A stretch of DNA of 6,527 nt, taken from assembly GCA_003157575.1 (NCBI GenBank), contig PMKA01000148.1, forward strand, positions 1 to 6,527, in the 5' to 3' direction. The translations under genes were made by a program, and so were the position numbers. Of the stretch, positions 5,242-6,527 are shown piece by piece. The stretch comes from Opitutia bacterium. Its GTDB lineage: Bacteria > Verrucomicrobiota > Verrucomicrobiia > Opitutales > Opitutaceae. The notes under the pieces were generated by a model that worked only from the letters and a program-made list of their open reading frames with translations, had not been told where the DNA came from and made no database searches. Each line of letters opens with the position of its first letter. Position 1 is the stretch's first letter.

Positions 5242-5404
5242 CCTCCGTTCTCTCCGTTCCCGCCTGTAAAAACAACGCTTCAGACGCTGCGGTCCGGACC
5301 CAAGGTCCGACCTTACGGGGACTCTTTACAGGAGCGCGCAGAGGAGTCGCGGAACGGTCGTCAGCCCCGGACTTTTCTACAGGAGGAAACGGAGAAAACG
5401 GAGG
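5242..5404. repeat. Long interrupted inverted repeat (ACAGGAGG/ACGGAG arms)
   Basis: The left arm 5242-5272, read in reverse complement, aligns with the right arm 5373-5404 at 28 of 31 positions plus a single one-base gap; the shared core is TACAGG, GG, AACGGAGA and AACGGAGG. The 100-base interior holds the palindrome GGTCCGGACC (5291-5300), the tight hairpin CGGACC-CAA-GGTCCG (5295-5309) and a partial third copy of the arm beginning TTTACAGGAG (5326-5335). The whole could fold into a large branched hairpin. No ORF of recognisable family lies inside. Confidence 0.75.
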
Positions 5405-5771
5405 GACGGCAGGCCTCTGCGATCTCTGCTGCCTCCTGCAAAATCCGATCGCCGGAATCCACTCGCCGAGAGCCACTCGCTCACGCTCGCAGCCACGCTT
5501 TCGGTCCACTCGCCAAGACTCCGGTGCGCAACGAGAAGCAGGCCTTCTCCTTATTACAACAAGTGCAAGTCGGGGTCATTTCTTGCCAAACAGTGTTATT
5601 AGCATCAGCTCGTTTTGTGGCTGGTCCCTTTCATGCGCGTCCGTGGACAGCCAGATCGTTTCCTTCCCGTGTGATGGAACTGCTCCCGGCGGCCCCGACG
5701 GGGAGAACCTCGATTAAATTGCTTGCCATGCGGACGCCGTGCCTCACGGTGGGCTCTGCAATGTGGGCTGG

Positions 5772-5990
5772 GCGGCGAGAATCTTGCCGCGTGTTTGTCC
5801 GCTTCCCTTCGGGCGTTTCTTCGATGAGAGACCGTTCAGAGGTTTCCATCGCTCATCGACAATCACCAGACCTGTTCACTGTGGATTGACCGGCTACCGC
5901 CGGCTCATTTCCGCGTGGGTCACCGGAGCGCAATCGTTCCGGATACGGGTCAAAGCACAAACGCCATATTCCGTCCGCATGCCGGACGGA
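5772..5990 (+). promoter_or_regulatory. Hairpin-rich presumed leader of the DEAD-box helicase gene
   Basis: Three stems precede the helicase: GCGGCGAG (5772-5779) with CTTGCCGC (5783-5790), 8 bp with one G-U pair and an AAT loop; TCGATGAG (5821-5828) with CTCATCGA (5852-5859), perfect 8 bp with a 23-base loop; and TCCGTCCG (5970-5977) with CGGACGGA (5983-5990), perfect 8 bp with a 5-base loop. The last ends 38 bases before the start codon. Long structured leaders are known for some cold-induced RNA helicase genes, so a leader role is plausible, but the transcription start is unknown. Confidence 0.4.
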
Positions 5991-6028
5991 GCGCGACGGC
6001 CGCCTTTCGGCGCCCGAGCGCATTTCTC

Positions 6029-6527
6029 ATGAATCAAGACACAGCTGTTCCTACTTTCGCCTCGCTGAACCTGGCTGCGCCCCTCCTGCGCGCCCTCGTC
6101 GAAAAGGCCTACATCAATCCGTCGCCGATCCAGGCGAAGGCGATTCCGCCCTTGCTGGAAGGCCGCGACCTGATCGGCTGCGCCCAGACCGGGAGCGGCA
6201 AGACGGCGGCGTTTGCGCTGCCGATATTGCAACGGCTGGCCGCCCGTCCGCTGCCCCAGATGTCGCGCCGTCCGCGCGCGCTGATCCTGACGCCCACGCG
6301 GGAACTTGCCGCGCAAATCGGCGAGAACATCGCGTTGTACGGCCGGCACCTGACGCTGCGCCACACCGTGATCTTTGGCGGCGTCGGCGAGCATCCGCAG
6401 ATCAAGGCGCTTGCCGCCGGGGTCGAGATCGTCGTCGCCACGCCCGGCCGCCTGCTCGATCTCATGGAGCGGGGCTTCGTGGCCCTCGATCGCGTCGAAA
6501 TCTTCGTGCTGGACGAAGCCGACCGCA
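6029..6527 (+). CDS. DEAD-box ATP-dependent RNA helicase (RhlE-like), 3'-partial
   Basis: The first 166 residues of a DEAD-box RNA helicase are present; the window ends just after motif II, in the codon after Arg166. These enzymes use ATP to unwind RNA duplexes in ribosome assembly, mRNA decay or cold adaptation. Motifs in order: upstream aromatic Phe10 and the Q motif AYINPSPIQ (27-35) with Gln35; motif I AQTGSGKT (52-59); motif Ia PTREL (89-93); the GG motif FGGVG (116-120); motif Ib TPGRLLD (138-144); motif II DEAD (162-165). The short N-terminus, FxxLxLxxxLLRAL, and the motif spelling fit the RhlE subfamily, but the C-terminal helicase domain needed for a firm subfamily call is missing. 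The ATG at 6029 is chosen for the family-like N-terminus; no Shine-Dalgarno is visible in the preceding CGCATTTCTC. No gene shares its strand closely upstream, so it likely starts its own transcript from the 1.25-kb gap. Confidence 0.95.
   Translation, partial: MNQDTAVPTFASLNLAAPLLRALVEKAYINPSPIQAKAIPPLLEGRDLIGCAQTGSGKTAAFALPILQRLAARPLPQMSRRPRALILTPTRELAAQIGENIALYGRHLTLRHTVIFGGVGEHPQIKALAAGVEIVVATPGRLLDLMERGFVALDRVEIFVLDEADR

Larger units (their letters stand above)
4778..6028. other. 1.25-kb gene-poor, repeat-rich intergenic region
   Basis: No coding region is supported. Long open frames cross it on both strands, including one of 263 codons at 5098-5889, but they read as Pro/Arg/Ser-rich text of no family, run through inverted repeats and lack Shine-Dalgarno sequences. 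Contents from left to right: inverted repeat 4857-4905; ACGCAATTTAA repeat 5060-5104; hairpin 5210-5232; long interrupted inverted repeat 5242-5404; then about 370 bases with no clear structure; then hairpins at 5772-5790, 5821-5859 and 5970-5990 leading to the helicase start. The promoter of the helicase must lie here, but no clear consensus pair was seen. Confidence 0.6.

Noticed and set aside
4849..5888. 17-base direct similarity beginning CTGTTCAC at 4849 and 5872 (14 of 17)
   Set aside because: Too short and too diverged to separate from chance, and the flanks do not match.
5098..5889. Plus-strand 263-codon open frame in the repeat region
   Set aside because: It runs straight through the inverted repeats, has no Shine-Dalgarno and no recognisable domain; its composition is that of translated repeat DNA.
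5886..5910. TTGACC at 5886 as a -35 box for the helicase
   Set aside because: No -10-like hexamer lies at 16-18 bases downstream; the same holds for TTGACC at 4052 upstream of the antitoxin gene.

Overview
The window looks like an accessory stretch of a GC-rich bacterial chromosome, most likely Verrucomicrobiota and possibly Opitutaceae. That placement is an inference from overall style: NHL-repeat plus Ig-like surface proteins with a Gly-rich C-terminal anchor, DUF433/DUF5615 toxin-antitoxin pairs, and intergenic DNA packed with short dispersed repeats. No rRNA or tRNA gene, CRISPR array or transposase gene was found.

Layout. (1) Positions 2-2093 (+) hold the 3' part of a large surface protein: one NHL repeat, an Ig-like domain, a fibronectin type III domain, six tandem NHL repeats, an immunoglobulin domain and a C-terminal Gly-rich/hydrophobic/basic tail. 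A one-base frameshift at about 264-268 splits its reading frame. (2) Positions 2415-2675 (+) encode an 86-residue three-helix SemiSWEET/PQ-loop-type membrane protein. (3) Converging on it, 2774-3298 (-) encodes an intact isochorismatase-like cysteine hydrolase, with a 9-bp inverted repeat abutting its Shine-Dalgarno sequence. (4) Positions 3415-3884 (-) hold the wreck of a RelE/ParE toxin plus PF09720-type antitoxin pair. The two frames still overlap by ATGA, but the antitoxin has lost its N-terminus exactly where a dispersed repeat begins, and the toxin loses family likeness after about 27 residues. (5) Positions 4221-4777 (+) hold an intact DUF433 antitoxin and DUF5615 PIN-like toxin, overlapping by GTGA, with a perfect 12-bp palindrome over the antitoxin start codon. 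(6) Positions 4778-6028 are about 1.25 kb without a convincing gene, filled with inverted and dispersed repeats, and end in a hairpin-rich leader. (7) Positions 6029-6527 (+) hold the N-terminal 166 residues of a DEAD-box RNA helicase, cut by the window end.

The genes do not form one pathway. The clearest functional unit is the DUF433/DUF5615 toxin-antitoxin operon. The most unusual material is non-coding. Two repeat families each have two well-aligned copies here (3871-3915 with 5060-5104, 37/45 identical; 2723-2762 with 4035-4074, 33/40 identical). A third element, 5242-5404, is a long interrupted inverted repeat. One of the dispersed copies marks the breakpoint of the broken antitoxin gene.
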